Made by a program: the position numbers and the translations under genes. DNA of 64,000 nt from Paraconiothyrium sp. Pb-2020 (taxonomy: Eukaryota > Ascomycota > Dothideomycetes > Pleosporales > Didymosphaeriaceae). The notes beneath the pieces are model-generated. The model saw only the letters and a list, made by a program, of their open reading frames with translations, did not search any database and was not told the DNA's origin. The stretch is from NCBI GenBank assembly GCA_022419385.1, contig JAJUBI010000002.1, positions 4,588,001-4,652,000 on the forward strand, in the 5' to 3' direction. Numbering within the stretch: position 1 is the stretch's first letter; every line of letters starts with the position of its first letter. Positions 18,565 to 31,016 of the stretch are shown in pieces.

Positions 18565-21231
18565 TGTGTGGACAATGGTCGGTTGGATGGTGAGCAGCCT
18601 GACGATTCTGTGCACCAGTACATGCTTTTGCTCTGGTTTTGGTTATTAATCAATTCATACTCCTTTAGCGCAGGAAATGATATATATCCCTTGTTGCGAT
18701 CAAGCACTCGAAGTATTTATGCTCCAGCGCGGATAGTGAAGACGGCGATGATTGGAACGCCAGCGGACCCTGCATACGAAGTTGCCCGAGAAGCCCAGAA
18801 TGCAAGCAGAACTACGAGACACGATTGAGTAAAGGGTCACCAGTTCTGCTCATGTTTCACCTCGGAATTTATGACCTTCATCAGTGACATGGCTGCTCGG
18901 TGATAAATGCTATCGATAAGCACTACTTTTCATCTTAAATTTATTTAGAAGCCTGCAATTTCGCAACCAAGAATGTGTCCCGATAAGACAAGGTTGAAGC
19001 ATACAGGAAGTCTTATGCCATGAGTGTCAGACGGTCGAGACCGATTCAATCAGGGCGAGATGTGTCAACATCAACAGACGGTAGCGATACACATGTCGTT
19101 GCAATTACACTGAGACTTAGCGAGGTGGGATAGCAGCGTCTGGACGCGGTGGTGCGTTTGTGTTTCAACCACTGATCGGCGGCCACGTCGATTACATAAG
19201 ACGGCAGCAGCCATGCGCACGCATCTCGGATGACTCGTCCGATGGAATCACGATGGGAAATGCAAAAATGCCGCGGGTTTCAAGGCGGTGTTTCGCTGTC
19301 GTTGGAGCGGGTGGGTCGCGCTTGTCGTTACTTCATTTTGGGAGAAAGCGCGTTCCCACCTCTGACGTCAGTCGTTGTGGAGGTGAAACCGGCGCGGCGC
19401 CAAAGTTGGCAGTCGGCGGCCAGTTCGCTGCCAGCGCAGGGAAGCCGCTAGACAGTAACAGAAGAGGCAGGGCCCGAACGAGCGCACGAGGCCCGCAGAA
19501 CCAGAGACAGCACTTGAGGTAGGCGGGAGCTTTCGCTCGACCATGGCCAGACGCTGACAATTCAATGTTGCTACGGCTGACGCGCGGCACCGTCGCCAGC
19601 GCATTGCTGCTCGTTCAGGCACCAGGAGGCAGTTGTTGCGAAGCATTGCGGTCGAGCTTATCCGGGGCTGTGGGCGTGCACGAGTTCCTGGCGGCCAAAC
19701 AGGCACAGCGGGTGGGCCACCCCTCAGCAGCTGCATGGCGGATAGACGAGTTTGGTTCTAGCCTCGCCCTCTTGAGCAGGTCGGATATTGGAGTGTGCAC
19801 CGCGGCAGCCAATTCGCAATCGGAGCCGGCGTGTTCGTGCTGCTCAGGTTAATCTTTTGCCTGCGATGAAGGCGCGCTGGCGATTGTTGGGAGCCCAAGG
19901 GCCACGGCAGATGGCAGATGGCAGCGCGGAGCGGAGGCAGCCGGTCGAGGCATGAATGACTTGCATGAGGGCGAGCAGGAGAGGCGCGCACGGCAATTTG
20001 GAGTCTTCGACATGGCGATGCCACAATGGCACCCATGGCGCGAACGACACAGTGGCTTCTGCCCTAGCGCCGCGCATCATGCACAGACGACACTGGGGCC
20101 GATCGCGATGCGACAGGGCGGGGTCCAGTGCAGCCCAGCCAGCGCCGCGCAGAGAGACAGGCACGGGAGACTCGTTGCGTGCAGGCGGTTTGCAGCTTCA
20201 GTCTGTCTTAGCACAGAGCAGGTGTTCCCGCGAGACGATCTTGATTGCTTCCTGAGCAGCGATCAGCTCGCGCCGGCCGGCCCAGTTGCGTCTCCGCTCG
20301 GGGTCCCGTGTGATGCGCAGCGGCGAGCGCCAGCGCCCACGGCCATGGCGCGCTTTGACCCCGCCGCCCTGTGCCCTCGGCATGCCTCCCAAAGCGGGTC
20401 GAATCAACGTCGCCCTCGCTATCGAGGGACGCTCTGGGCGGCACACCTGCGTTGCTCAGGAACCTGCGCAGGGCGCGGCTGTTCCTGGCGACGGCGACAG
20501 CAGCACCAGCTCGCGGAGCCCGCACGACGCACGCAGAGCCGCTGAAACACGTCCTCAGCGTCGCCGCGGCGGCTCATTTGCGGGCATCCTCTTGCGGCCC
20601 ATAATAGCAACACGCGCACCCCGGCCCTCGATCCTCAGCCACAGTGCGCGGTACCTCGCTCGGCCCTATCAAGGTCACGCTGGGCTAGCCGCTTGCTGCG
20701 CGACAGAGAGGCGACAGCTGACCCGGACGAGCACCAGACGGAGGAGAGGGCCTCGTGCACCCTCGCAATAAATATTTCCGCGCCTGCTCCAGGCGCATCC
20801 CTACTGCGCTGTACATACGGTCCCTCTGCCTCCCCTCACGCCTGTTTGTCCCTGCACCCGTCTGCACCATTCCGCTGAGCCTCGCCGCCGTCGGAGTTCC
20901 TGGAGGCGCCTGCATGCGAAACGATCCGGCCAGCGTGTAACGCCATTTCAGAAGAGGGGTCCACATTCCACATAATTTTGTGAACAGACACCCACGCTGC
21001 ACAACTACACCACCCATACCTGTTTATAGCCATCCGCCCGCCAGCTGTCGCTCCTCACCAATCTCTCCAACCCGTCGCTCTGACTGCTCGGCTCGCCTCG
21101 GCGCAGGCCAGTCTCACACCTCCGCCAGACCACAAAAGTCTCCGATCCCCGGGGCTGTGTTATTTTTTGGTAGAGACAGCTCGCTTGCCTGACGAACAAA
21201 GACGGCCAGTCTAGAACTGGTCCACCACACC
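18565..21231. other. 2.7 kb GC-rich region without a supported gene
   Basis: From about 19.2 to 20.9 kb the sequence is clearly GC-rich and many frames are open on both strands simply because stops are rare. None shows a motif, start context or intron pattern I trust. The right 450 bp probably form promoter and leader of the C2H2 gene; aataaatattt at 20766-20776 is a possible TATA-type element. A long non-coding or leader transcript is possible but unsupported. Confidence 0.4.
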
Positions 21232-22724
21232 ATGACTGTCCTCAAGGCACGTAATCGCCTCATGGAATTGCTTCCCCAGACAAACTCCCCACTAACCCTG
21301 CTCTCCACTACAGGAACCCATTGCCGTCCGCCCCACCAGCCAACATCGTCATTCAAGCTCCATGGCAGGCTCGCTCCCCAAGTCGCGCCCGCATTCGCAT
21401 TCCATCTCTGCAGCCTCGCTGAATCCGGCACACCGCGTCACTCGCCGCAAGAGTGTGAGCTCAAACGCTGGCATCGCAGCAATCGCTGCCGCCGCCAAGG
21501 GCATGTCCGGTGCGCCGCTCGACGCTCAGCAACGAAGACCCTCAAAGCCCGCAGCACAGTTCCGAGGACCTAATCTGAGCACGATACCATCCATGGCCTC
21601 GAGCGTGCCGAGCAATGGCTCTGCATTCGGTCCCGGTAGCTATGGCACAGCTGCCAAGTCTGAAGCCATCGCCGACGGTCCTCCGCTTGCCGCCATGCCA
21701 GAACATGAAAAGGCCAACTCCAAGTCCAGGATACGTCGTGCGAGCGAGGGTAACCGCCTGGCCAAGGTCGATGGCAAGCGTACCAGTGGTAGCGAATTGA
21801 GATGTGAAAAATGTGGCAAAGGATACAAGCACAGCAGTTGTCTCACCAAGCACCTGTCAGTCGCCCTAAGTAGACCATCCTTCCACACACTTTCATGGCT
21901 CGAGACGAATGCCCTATCCTCCACCCGCACGACCCAGGTATCTGTTTGAGCTGCGTTGACTTTTTTGATTTAGTTGGGAGCACACCCCTGAATGGCAGTA
22001 CACCTCGAAGTTGCTCATCTCGAAACACCAGCAGGTGCAACTGCTCGAGGCAGCATCAGTACTTGTCGCCATGAACACCGAGGGCGGCGACAGCGACCAT
22101 TCCTCGCCTTCGCCCCCCGCTTCGGGCACGTCTGACTTGCACGATGATTTGAGCTCCACCGACACTACCCCGCCCCCACAACTTGACGATCATGCCGTGG
22201 GCTCATTTCCCCGCAATCACTACGCAGGTCGCTCTACCAAGCGTTACTCTGCCAATAGCTCCGCCTACAGTCAGTCGTACCAGTCGACCGTGTTTTCTGA
22301 CAATGGGCACAATGGCCACTATCGCCATTGGAGTAACGTGTCCGATCGCCCTACTACTTCGGGTACCTCGGTCGCTGGCTCGTATCATGACGATGAGAAC
22401 GACCAGGCAGATCTCGCTGCCGCCGTTGGTCTACTGAGCTGCTCGTACGGCACGCCCAAGTCTGGTCCCATGACTCTTCCTCCTGATGTGCCTCCCGTGC
22501 CGCCGCTTCCCGCCAAGTTCCTAGACTATGGCAACGGTCTTATGATCTCGGGCAGCAACACGGTAACGGCACAGCAATCGAGTCTGCGTGGGAACCACTA
22601 CCACCACGGCAAGGACGTTGACATGGACGAGGAGAGCGAGGACGACTTCCGCCACTCCAACTCTCGTAGCCGCGGCCGCGCAGAGGATGACGACGATGCG
22701 TTTTTCGGAAGGATGGAGGAGTGA
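21232..22724 (+). CDS. C2H2 zinc-finger protein with a single finger
   Basis: Three exons, 21232-21246, 21314-21855 and 21974-22724, give 435 residues. The first intron has GC-AG ends (AAG|gcacgt...cag); it is accepted because it joins MTVLK in frame to EPIAVRPTSQHRHSSSMAGS. If this is wrong, translation could start at the ATG 21362. The finger is split by the second intron; joined it reads CEKCGKGYKHSSCLTKHLWE-H, a C-x2-C-x12-H-x3-H unit, followed by TPEWQYTSKLLISKHQQVQL, a block conserved among ascomycete relatives. Both flanks are Ser/Pro-rich and low complexity, with an acidic tail (DMDEESEDDF, EDDDDAFF). Probably a nuclear regulator; targets unknown. The gene follows an unusually long GC-rich upstream region. 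Confidence 0.85.
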
Positions 22725-24534
22725 CGCCGGCTTCCGAGCCTGTACCTGTCCATGTCCGCCACGATCGCCACGACCTTACCATTACCCTTACAACACATAT
22801 CGTTTTTCTTCGACCTTACTTGACTTTCTCGCGCATTTTTCCGGCCTGTAACACAAACCAATTAGCAATGTAGCGATCTATCTCCGCAGGCACTCCCAGC
22901 ACCGCTTTCCGCAAGTACCGATGAGAGGGTCTTCTTTCAACGTCGCATCCTCGAGGTTAAAGCTTCGGATCGAATATCGGAACTGGGCGTTTTACGGGTA
23001 CAATCCCACGACTGGCTTGTACTCGTATTGTTGTTGTCGCGCGTCGAGAGCCTCACCATATATCACCCATCTACCGGAGTTCCTTTTTTTCTATCTCTTG
23101 GATCTTGATCTTTTTCCGATCGACATACAAACTATAACCAACACCATACAAATCCATATCTAATCCATAACGACATCGATATCTTTCTAAGGGGAGGGGA
23201 TGAACGGATTGGAGGTTTTTTTCTGAAGCGGATGGAAGGAGCGACTTGGAGTGCTCTGATGTACCCGGCCTGGCCTTTGTATGTATTCGGCTGGGTGCGG
23301 GAAGAGGGAGCGGATGGCTGGGTCGCATGTGATATATGACAAGTAGGAAATCCAAGGCTCGGGAATCATGCAGTCTCTTCTCTTGCCTACTGTGTCAATC
23401 GACTGTGGATGGGAACTGACTGAACGGAACGACATGGGGAAACAGGAAACAGGAAACTCGGCGGGAAGGGCAGAAGGAAAGCATAAGTAGCTACGCATCG
23501 AGTAAGTATGCTCGACGTTGGAAGGTAGGTCTGGCGGACGGCTTGGGACGCTAGCGCATGATCTCACGCCTACGTTCCCCTCGCGGTTCCGCTCGACCTA
23601 CCAAGGTACACCAAGCTGGGCGACGGTGCAACGCCTTCCGCTGGCAGTCTGGCCTCGAAACCTTATCGCTGCGTTCGTGCCTCAACGTCGCTAACGTGTA
23701 CTCTTTACAGCGTCGTGGTCAGTCGTCGATGGTCGCCAAGAAAATGCCGCCGCGGTGAGGATGCGAGATGAGATGGGATGCAAACCCATAGCAGCGGCGT
23801 GTCTTTGACGATGGATATATATACCCAAGGTACCTGCACGAAGGAGGACGGCAGCACACAGAGGCTCAACGTCATTTGTGGAATCCGCATCGGCGCAAGC
23901 CGTGCTCGCCAGGCGCGCGAGGTTGGGAGATGAGCGATCTGCGGTATGACGCAGGGAGATCGTCGGCTGCACTTGTGCTTGAACCAGCGCCGTGGATTGG
24001 CAACGCGGGTTCCGTGGTCGTGGAATTCTAGTAGGGACGCTTCCTCTACGCTGTAGCCGGGCGGGAATAAAAGCTCAAGCTTGTATAGGGACTGTGTACT
24101 GCGTGCTGAAGTGCTGGAGGTGAGGCAAGTTGGGGATCGCGATCGTGAGGCACAATTGATCATCGTGGGATTGCGCACGCGGTATGACGACCTACCACAT
24201 GGAGAAGTGCGTCCGCGGGACGTAAATTGAATGGGCCGCGAGCGGGCGGTGTGGTTGGGTACGCACCATGGAGGTATCTGTCGGTTGAAACGGGACGGTA
24301 AGCGAGGTCTCACTATGAGGGCGCTTGGTGCAGTGGAGGTGGGAGACGATCTGGGAGATCGAAGATTACGGGCATGGACGGCGGGGAGTGGTGTAAGGGA
24401 GTCGTGCGGTGTGCTGGATAATAGGGCTCGATTCAAGGTGTGAGGATGCGGGCTCCACATATCCGTTCATTCACCACACTTCGTAAGAAGATATCTGACA
24501 GGTGGGTAGATACAGGAATGTAGATGCTTGCGAG
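22725..24534. other. 1.8 kb without a supported gene
   Basis: The first 400 bp are probably the 3' UTR of the C2H2 gene. A 251-codon minus-strand frame (23705-24460) is open but has the Arg/Ser/Pro composition of an antisense artefact and no motif. No RNA gene or repeat recognised. Confidence 0.4.
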
Positions 24535-27119
24535 TCAATACATGAAGCGCTCAAGTCCGAGCCCAATACCGCCATGCTTCTCGCTCATGTGATCATAGCA
24601 CTGGGGGCCTGTGGGGAACACTCCCATACACACCCAGCATATATGTGCCTTGCAGCCACCGCAAGTCATGTGGTTGCAGCCCTCTGTCTTCTCCATTGGG
24701 GTTGAGCATTTTGGACAATCCTTGATGTTGAGCTCCTTCTTGAGCTTCTCCAGCGCCTCGTAGCCGCCAGACTGTATGTCTTTATACTCTGCACATGTGT
24801 AGCGCCCGTGGAGTGCATGGCATGAGGTGCATACCAATTCAAGGCAGTTGGAGCAAGTGTGCGTTGGTCGGTCTGCGCCTGAACTGATTGTGCATCTGTA
24901 GATGTGGTCGCAATCAGGTGTTGGACAGTAGTGGAAAAGATCGGGACGCTGTTTGATGTGGTCTTCAAAGGAATACTGAAGGACTGTCTCGAAGACTGCG
25001 GAAGAAATACTATCTCTCAACTCCCGCAGCGTGAAGACGTGGCTGCATTTCCCTTCGTCACCTTGGCATTTGACTTGGAAGGCTACTGTACCACTAGATG
25101 CCGCGGCCTTGCAACATTCTTCGAAGCATTCAAGACAGTAGATGTGGTTGCAGGATGTTGAGATGGGGTTTTCGGCTTCGCAAAAGCAAATCGGACAATC
25201 CTTGTGGGTAATGGATGTTTGGTCCGTTGGACAGAGGGCCGTGGTGGTGCAGTTACCATTTAACATGTCCAAAGCCACTTGATGCTGATAATCTGTGCCA
25301 TGAATGGCTATCTTCTTGGAAATTATGTCGAAGACCGCGACATCGCCTCCCAAAGTGTGTTGAATACTCTTGAAGCCGCCTCGTATTGCCCAAGCAAACT
25401 GAACGGGGTTGAGATCGATGTCATGCATCGTTGCTGTCTCTTCCTTAAGTAGATCCGCCACTCGCAGAACTGTCTGATCGAGCTTATCTGGAGGGCCATG
25501 ATAATGCAGCTGCCTTTTGGATTTATCCCTGCTGATCACTACGTCAAACTCTTTCTCGATCGTTTTGAGTTTCTTGTATGCGCTCCCATTGTTGTTGAGC
25601 CCTGTGCTCCACAGGACCAATCCTCCGGTCACCAACAGGGTCCCGCGAAATATTTCTTCCAAAACTTTGCGTGCGTTCGCCACGATGTTCGCGTCATCGC
25701 CTTCGACTTTCAAAGTCGTGAAGTGCTTCTGTATATCGTGATAAACACGAAAAGTAAGGTGCTGTTCTCTCCACTTTTGGCTCTCTTGATCAACCCTGCT
25801 TCTCGAGGCAGTGTAGATCGTCGTAGACACCTTACACTTTACTCCCTGAATTAGTGTTACGGTCACTTTGCCTTTACCCAACATATGTATTTGAGTGTTA
25901 TTTAAGGAACATGACGATCGAGCGTCTGCCTCGTCGCGGAACAGAGCGATAGCTTTTACCCGTTTCCCGTAGTGAGTGGACGGCATATAAAAGCTCTCAA
26001 GTGGACCATGTTGTTCTAGGCGGGAGCGGACGTCCACACTGACCTCTGCATCCGAAGCCACATAGCTAGGTTTGCCCATTTCGATGTGGGCTGGTTTGTC
26101 GGTTTGTCGTCGTATGGCTGATCCAATATCCTTGAATTTTGCTTCGCCAGGCACATCGCTCAGAATAACAGTCCGAGCTACAGGATTGTAGTATTTGTGA
26201 AGGCCATGTGCTGTTGCTTTTTCAGCGGTCGCTTTGACAGCCTGGCCCAAAATCTTGTATTCGCCTTTCTTGAATCGTTCCGCTATAACATTTGGGTTAT
26301 TGCCAGTGACAATGTTCAACCAGACAGTGCGCGTGGGTTTGTGCCATGATATGTATACCTTCCTAGCATTTGAATGCTTCGAATCGATTGGAAGTGGTGT
26401 GACTTGCAGTTTCGAAGCGTGTCGCCGAACTTTGTCACTCAAATTGCGTGCAAATAGTGGGTCTTTCACTTTCACAACGGCCATAGTCCCCAATTTTGAG
26501 TCTTGATTGGGGATGCGGATACAGTCAGCAGCGACCTCAAGCTGCAGTTCGCGTATAACATCGGCAACCATCTGTTGTGTGCTTTGTGCAGGAAGGCCAG
26601 TGATACGTGCAATGGAAAAGTCAGTTGGAAGAGAAATGCTCTCAACACTTCCAAACTCGTCGAAAGAAATCGCTGCTCCAGCTATATCGCGAATGAAGTC
26701 TTCAGCCGCATCGTCTACCTTATCACTTCGTTAGCGTGTGAAGCGGGTGAATGATAGTCGTAATAACTTACCTCCTCGTCTTTCAAGTCCTCCCCTAGGT
26801 GCGCTGAGACATTCACTTGTGATACACTAATCTCATGAGAGTACGCGCAGGCGGGATTCCGGCAGCCCCCAGGACGCGACACAAATTTACAGGGCATCGA
26901 GGAGCGTGAGTCGGACGACACATGTTGTGCATGAGCTTGCCGGTTCGGAGCAAAGACCGGGGCCTGAGGGTTGGGAGTGATGCTTAGTGTATCAATGGCG
27001 GGAAATGGCGTCGCGTTGGGTCGAAAGTGGCTCCCGGCTCCCGCCGTTATCTCGTGAAGGAAAGTGCAGTCGTCGCCATTTCGGCACAAACCACGCGCGA
27101 AGAATTTGCAAGGTATCAT
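24535..27119 (-). CDS. CCCH zinc-finger RBR E3 ubiquitin ligase
   Basis: Two exons, 26772-27119 and 24535-26718, separated by a 53-nt intron, give 843 residues. Two CCCH fingers lie at the N-terminus: CKFFARGLCRNGDDCTFLH (about 4-22) and CKFVSRPGGCRNPACAYSH. A long middle part without a clear domain name follows, and the RING-between-RING module occupies the C-terminus. RING1 starts at CPICF (624), the IBR at about 690-758 contains CPTPDCDHIY and CSNCLELVCTSC, and RING2 at 784-813 (CPKCSTPMEKTEGCNHMTC) has Cys797 at the place of the catalytic cysteine. RBR ligases pass ubiquitin through this cysteine. CCCH fingers usually bind RNA, so the protein may link RNA binding to ubiquitination; this is inference. 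Confidence 0.92.
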
Positions 27120-27852
27120 GATGCTTGGTAGAGTTTAAACTGCTCCGAAGATGATGTGATTCACGTTTGAGCAGATACTGCTGATTGTTACACCAAATAC
27201 GCAGTGAGCGGGGTGCATGCATGTATCACGTGTCAGCCTACCTACCTAGGTAGGTACCTAGGTATGCCGCTGGCTCAACCAGCGTTCTGCTTCTACCTGT
27301 AGAACGAAGTCATGCGCACCTAGGACCTTTCTCGAGTTCTTAGATGAAAACTACGCGAACGATCCCAATGCTCTACCAGACGCGCTGCCCGCAAATCCTC
27401 GCTCCGAACACGGAGACGGTTGGACTGCGCCCCTCCCATGGTGTGGAGAAGCGATAACTTCCTGTTGAATGAAAGAAGGTATCTGGATAAGAGAGATGTG
27501 GGTGCTGTGAGGGACACATTGAACGATTCCTTTCTGCCACTTTTGCTCGCTGATGTTAGAGTGGGAGCAGGTCAGATGTAACGCTATTGCAATCCTGGGG
27601 GATGGCATAGATGGATTCTCTTGTAGGTAAAGCGGAGGGTAGGAATGCAGTGCTGATGCGTTTGCAATTTAGCGGTAGGATAACATGTACGACTATCCGA
27701 GACATGGGCACCAGCAGCAGTGTATCAAGAGAAAGTATGTCGAGTAGGGGGTGTCAAGAACAAGGGAAACGGAAGACGAGACCTTTCAGTATTTACATGA
27801 AGTGGTACAAAGTCTCTCTTCGTATACAAGACTCTATGGCAGCTATTAAACA
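27120..27852. promoter_or_regulatory. 730 bp upstream of the RBR gene with a CCTAGG-type palindrome
   Basis: No protein frame is supported. The notable element is TACCTACCTAGGTAGGTA at 27239-27256, a perfect 18-bp palindrome followed by a further CCTAGGTA copy to 27264, about 120 bp before the RBR start codon. A CACGTG-like tcacgtgtc lies beside it (27226-27234). Confidence 0.5.
27239..27256. repeat. 18-bp perfect palindrome TACCTACCTAGGTAGGTA
   Basis: Perfect inverted symmetry around the central TAGG/CCTA. The next bases (cctaggta) repeat half of it. It lies between the RBR start codon (27119, minus) and the region downstream. Could be a protein-binding site or a cruciform-forming repeat. 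Confidence 0.85.
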
Positions 27853-30488
27853 TTAGTCTTTGTCTTCTTCCAAAGTGAACTCCACAGGCCCCTTCATCCC
27901 GTCCCTTTTCATATTGACAGGAAATCGGACACCGGCCATGCCCAAGAGCCCGGAGCTCATGACAAGCGAGGCTACATGGCTCTTGGGAAACTCCTCGGGC
28001 ACTACTTTGCTATCTGATAGTAGGCTCGCCGGTATCGCATTACGCAAGTAGTAGATGCGAGTGGACAAATACGGCACCAGAGGACTAAGGCGGAAGAAAC
28101 GTGGTCCTTGTGGCACAGGTTTTGAACCCGAGCTGTCGGCACGCTGGCGCTGTGTTTTGGTGTGCTTGCGACCGGTCGGCCCAACCGGCTGTTGCGCCTT
28201 GCGACTCGTTGAAGTAGACGGCCGTTCCCGGACTGTTTTCGACGAGCTGGATGTTGAAGCTATCGTCTTCTCGCTGATGGCTGGGTCGACGAACATCGCG
28301 CTGGAGTCTCCGACATGGCACCCTTGCATGATCTCATCAAGTTGAATAGGCTCAAATGAAGCACCTTTGTTCCGGGAGAAGTTTTGTTCAAGAATGGAGT
28401 TACCCTGAAGCAGCTGCGGTTCAGACGCGCCGTGGAACTCGTGCATGTGTTGTAGGAATTCGTCTTCGGATGTGTACAGAGTTTGTTCGCACTGGCGGTA
28501 TCGATGGTAGTGCTGAGCGTGCTCTACGTGGAAGGATCTGTAGCCTGCACCACACAAGTGGCAGTGGTGGGCATTCGGCGACGGAAATTGAGGGCATAAA
28601 GGAGGTCCAGCATTCTCGGCAGCAACATCGTCAAATGATCTGTTACGTCAGCAAGACTCACCAAAAAGAAGTAAATTAAGTAACTCACCGAAGGAACCGA
28701 CAACTCCAAACACGGCAATGAGAGTGCTTGTTCATAGCATCAACGTTGGCGAATACCTTCCGACAGTAACGACAACGGAACGGTCCAGCTGCACCTGGTG
28801 AACATAGGTTCTCCAAGTGGTTTTCCAAACGCTCCGGCCACCATGTCGACCGATCCCACTCGCCTGCTGCCATATGCTCAGCAACGTGTTCACAGCGCTC
28901 ACTCCAGTCTTTCGCTCGTTTTCCGCAAAAGCCGCAACAAAGCATAGGGTCATCAGCTTTGATAGGTGCACCGAATCTTCGCCACTTAAGAGCAAGGTCC
29001 TTGCAGCCAAAGTTGCCCCCTTCGCTGTCGAGTAGGCGTGTCTGACAGCCGAGGCGGGCTGACGGATGCTTGACGTTGGCAAAGTGCACATGATGCAAGT
29101 GCTGAATGAAGTGATCTCGACGATAAAAGGTTCGCTGTGACTCTGGCTTGTTTCGGCATTGCTGGTATTTGTGGCTAGCCATGTGAGACTCATCGGGTCG
29201 CACCTGCCCGCAGAAAGGGCATGACAGAAGCGGAACGTTCTTGCTGTCGCAGCAAATCCATGTGGTCCGTAGTGCGTGGACAGAATCCTCATGGCGGATC
29301 CACTCGTACTTGGTTTTGAAGGCACGTGGGCAGAATGTGCAACAGAAAGGGAGATTCTCCTGGGGCACACCCGCACTGTTGAGACCGTTCAGCTTCGTCC
29401 TGGTATACGGAGATTGCTTCCACTCCATGCGTCGGCGGCCACGTCTCCGAGCTCGCCCAAACGATGACATATTACTACCGCTGCTGTATGTCGTGGGCGC
29501 TGTACCGTCAGAGGAGGTCACTGATGTGATGACCGAGCCAGCCCTGCCAACCCTGTGACCTGAAGATCCGTCGAATTGAAAAGCGCTCTGGTCGCTAATT
29601 GAACCATTACCGTTATCCATAGCAGCTTGGATGGTCGAGTAAGGTACAGCTTCCTCTTGATATGATTGTGCCAAATACACAGCAAGAGGTGGCTGTGGTA
29701 ATTGGATTACCTCGTCTGCCTGTTTATCTAGAGCTTCGAGACTGTCCCGGGAAAGTCTCGATGATAGAGAGGTAACGCTTCCGTTAGGATGTGACGTGAC
29801 AATGTCAGATGATTCTTGGACGCATCAGTAGAGCTCTAGTAACCGCAACCAGCAACGAACCTGGAGACTCTGGCTTCTTTCGAGCACGAGTATTGTTGAA
29901 CCAATTGCGCACCCGTTTTACATCCAAATTAGCCTGATGGGCAATTATGTCTATCTCCCATGAGCATGGGTACGGGTTTGCTGCAAATTCTTCCTCCAGC
30001 ATCTGCCTAGCCTCTACTGGTAGGCGAGTGGACGGCCCTTTTCGTTTGGCCGATGCGGGCTTCAGAGTGACGGTGTTGCGTCGTTGCGGACGCACCAGTT
30101 GGTTTGTTTCCTGCCTGAGCGTAATCACCTCTCCTTCACGTGGCATAGGGTGATGTTGCCACGAGTATAAGGGAGTCCTGCTGTGGTGATCTGTGAGGGT
30201 CTGGGGCACCATGGATATATCCTGGACTAGTGGTGGCATTGGATCAGCTTGGAAAAAGCTTAGCGTCTGATCCTCAGGTATGCTGAAAGAGAATTCGGAC
30301 GGTATGTCCATGGCTCCCATATCCGCTCCAATGCTCGGCTGCCAGTCCATAGCACTATCAGGCCCAAGAAAGGATGCAGCCTGTGCCGCAGCATCATACT
30401 GTAATGAAGGGTCGAATCCATTGTTATCCTTCTCTAACTGCGCAAAGTCAAAGAACTCATCCAAGCTGTCGAGTGGTTCGCCTGCCAT
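27853..30488 (-). CDS. homeobox and C2H2 zinc-finger transcription factor
   Basis: Three exons, 29861-30488, 28689-29814 and 27853-28639, give 846 residues; the introns are 46 and 49 nt. The homeodomain lies in exon 1 (about 155-206): LPVEARQMLEEEFAANPYPC up to VKRVRNWFNNTRARKK, whose recognition helix keeps the W-F-N-N-x-R core. Exons 2 and 3 carry several C2H2-like units, for example CTFCPRAFKTKYEWIRHEDS, CGFCGKRAKDWSERCEH, CRYCRKVFANVDAMNKHSHC and CHLCGAGYRSFHVEHAQHYH, some with irregular spacing. This combination is a known ascomycete architecture. Expected in the nucleus as a regulator, often of development; targets are not visible. The 5' end faces UTP15 across 528 bp. Confidence 0.92.
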
Positions 30489-31016
30489 GGTCGCTCAAAT
30501 CAGGCCAGACGGGAGTGGCTTAAGATGGCTTGCTAAGGTCCGCGTCTTTGGCCGTAAGGAAAACAAAGACGCGCGATGTTAAGTGTTTCATGATAGGAAG
30601 TGCAGGCAGCACCTGGTTTTGAGATGGGCTGTCTGACGAGGCTTGTGCATGGGTCCGAGAGTGATGAAGAAGGCGCGCACAGGCGGTGCGGGGATCATCA
30701 TCAGGCTGCCAGGCTGGAACAGGCACTATACTCGATCAAGAGAATCATCATATGTAACACCCTCCTCGTTCGCTGCAACAATTGGAGGTCGCACTTTGAG
30801 TTCGCGCATCTGCGCAGACGGAAGCTTACTCTGACACGGCACGGGATGAATAAGAGTCCAGTGAACGCATCCGCGCAAGACGCAGGCGGGACGGTGGGGA
30901 AAGCGCGCTAACCTATCAACGGAAAGCGCGACTTCGACCAAAAAAAGTTCGGGCGCAAAGTGCAAGTGCGACCGCAACGACGATACTGCCAGCTCCCTCG
31001 CAACGTACTGCCCACA
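30489..31016. promoter_or_regulatory. shared divergent promoter, homeobox factor and UTP15
   Basis: The two start codons are 528 bp apart on opposite strands. No clear TATA box or tandem site is seen. Open frames inside are short and lack motifs. Confidence 0.4.

Noticed and set aside
19952..20545. 197-codon and overlapping frames on both strands in the GC-rich block
   Set aside because: Many overlapping open frames result from few stop codons at high GC; none has a motif.
23705..24460. 251-codon open frame on the minus strand
   Set aside because: Composition dominated by Arg, Ser and Pro, no motif, and no intron or conserved block; it looks like an open frame by base composition.
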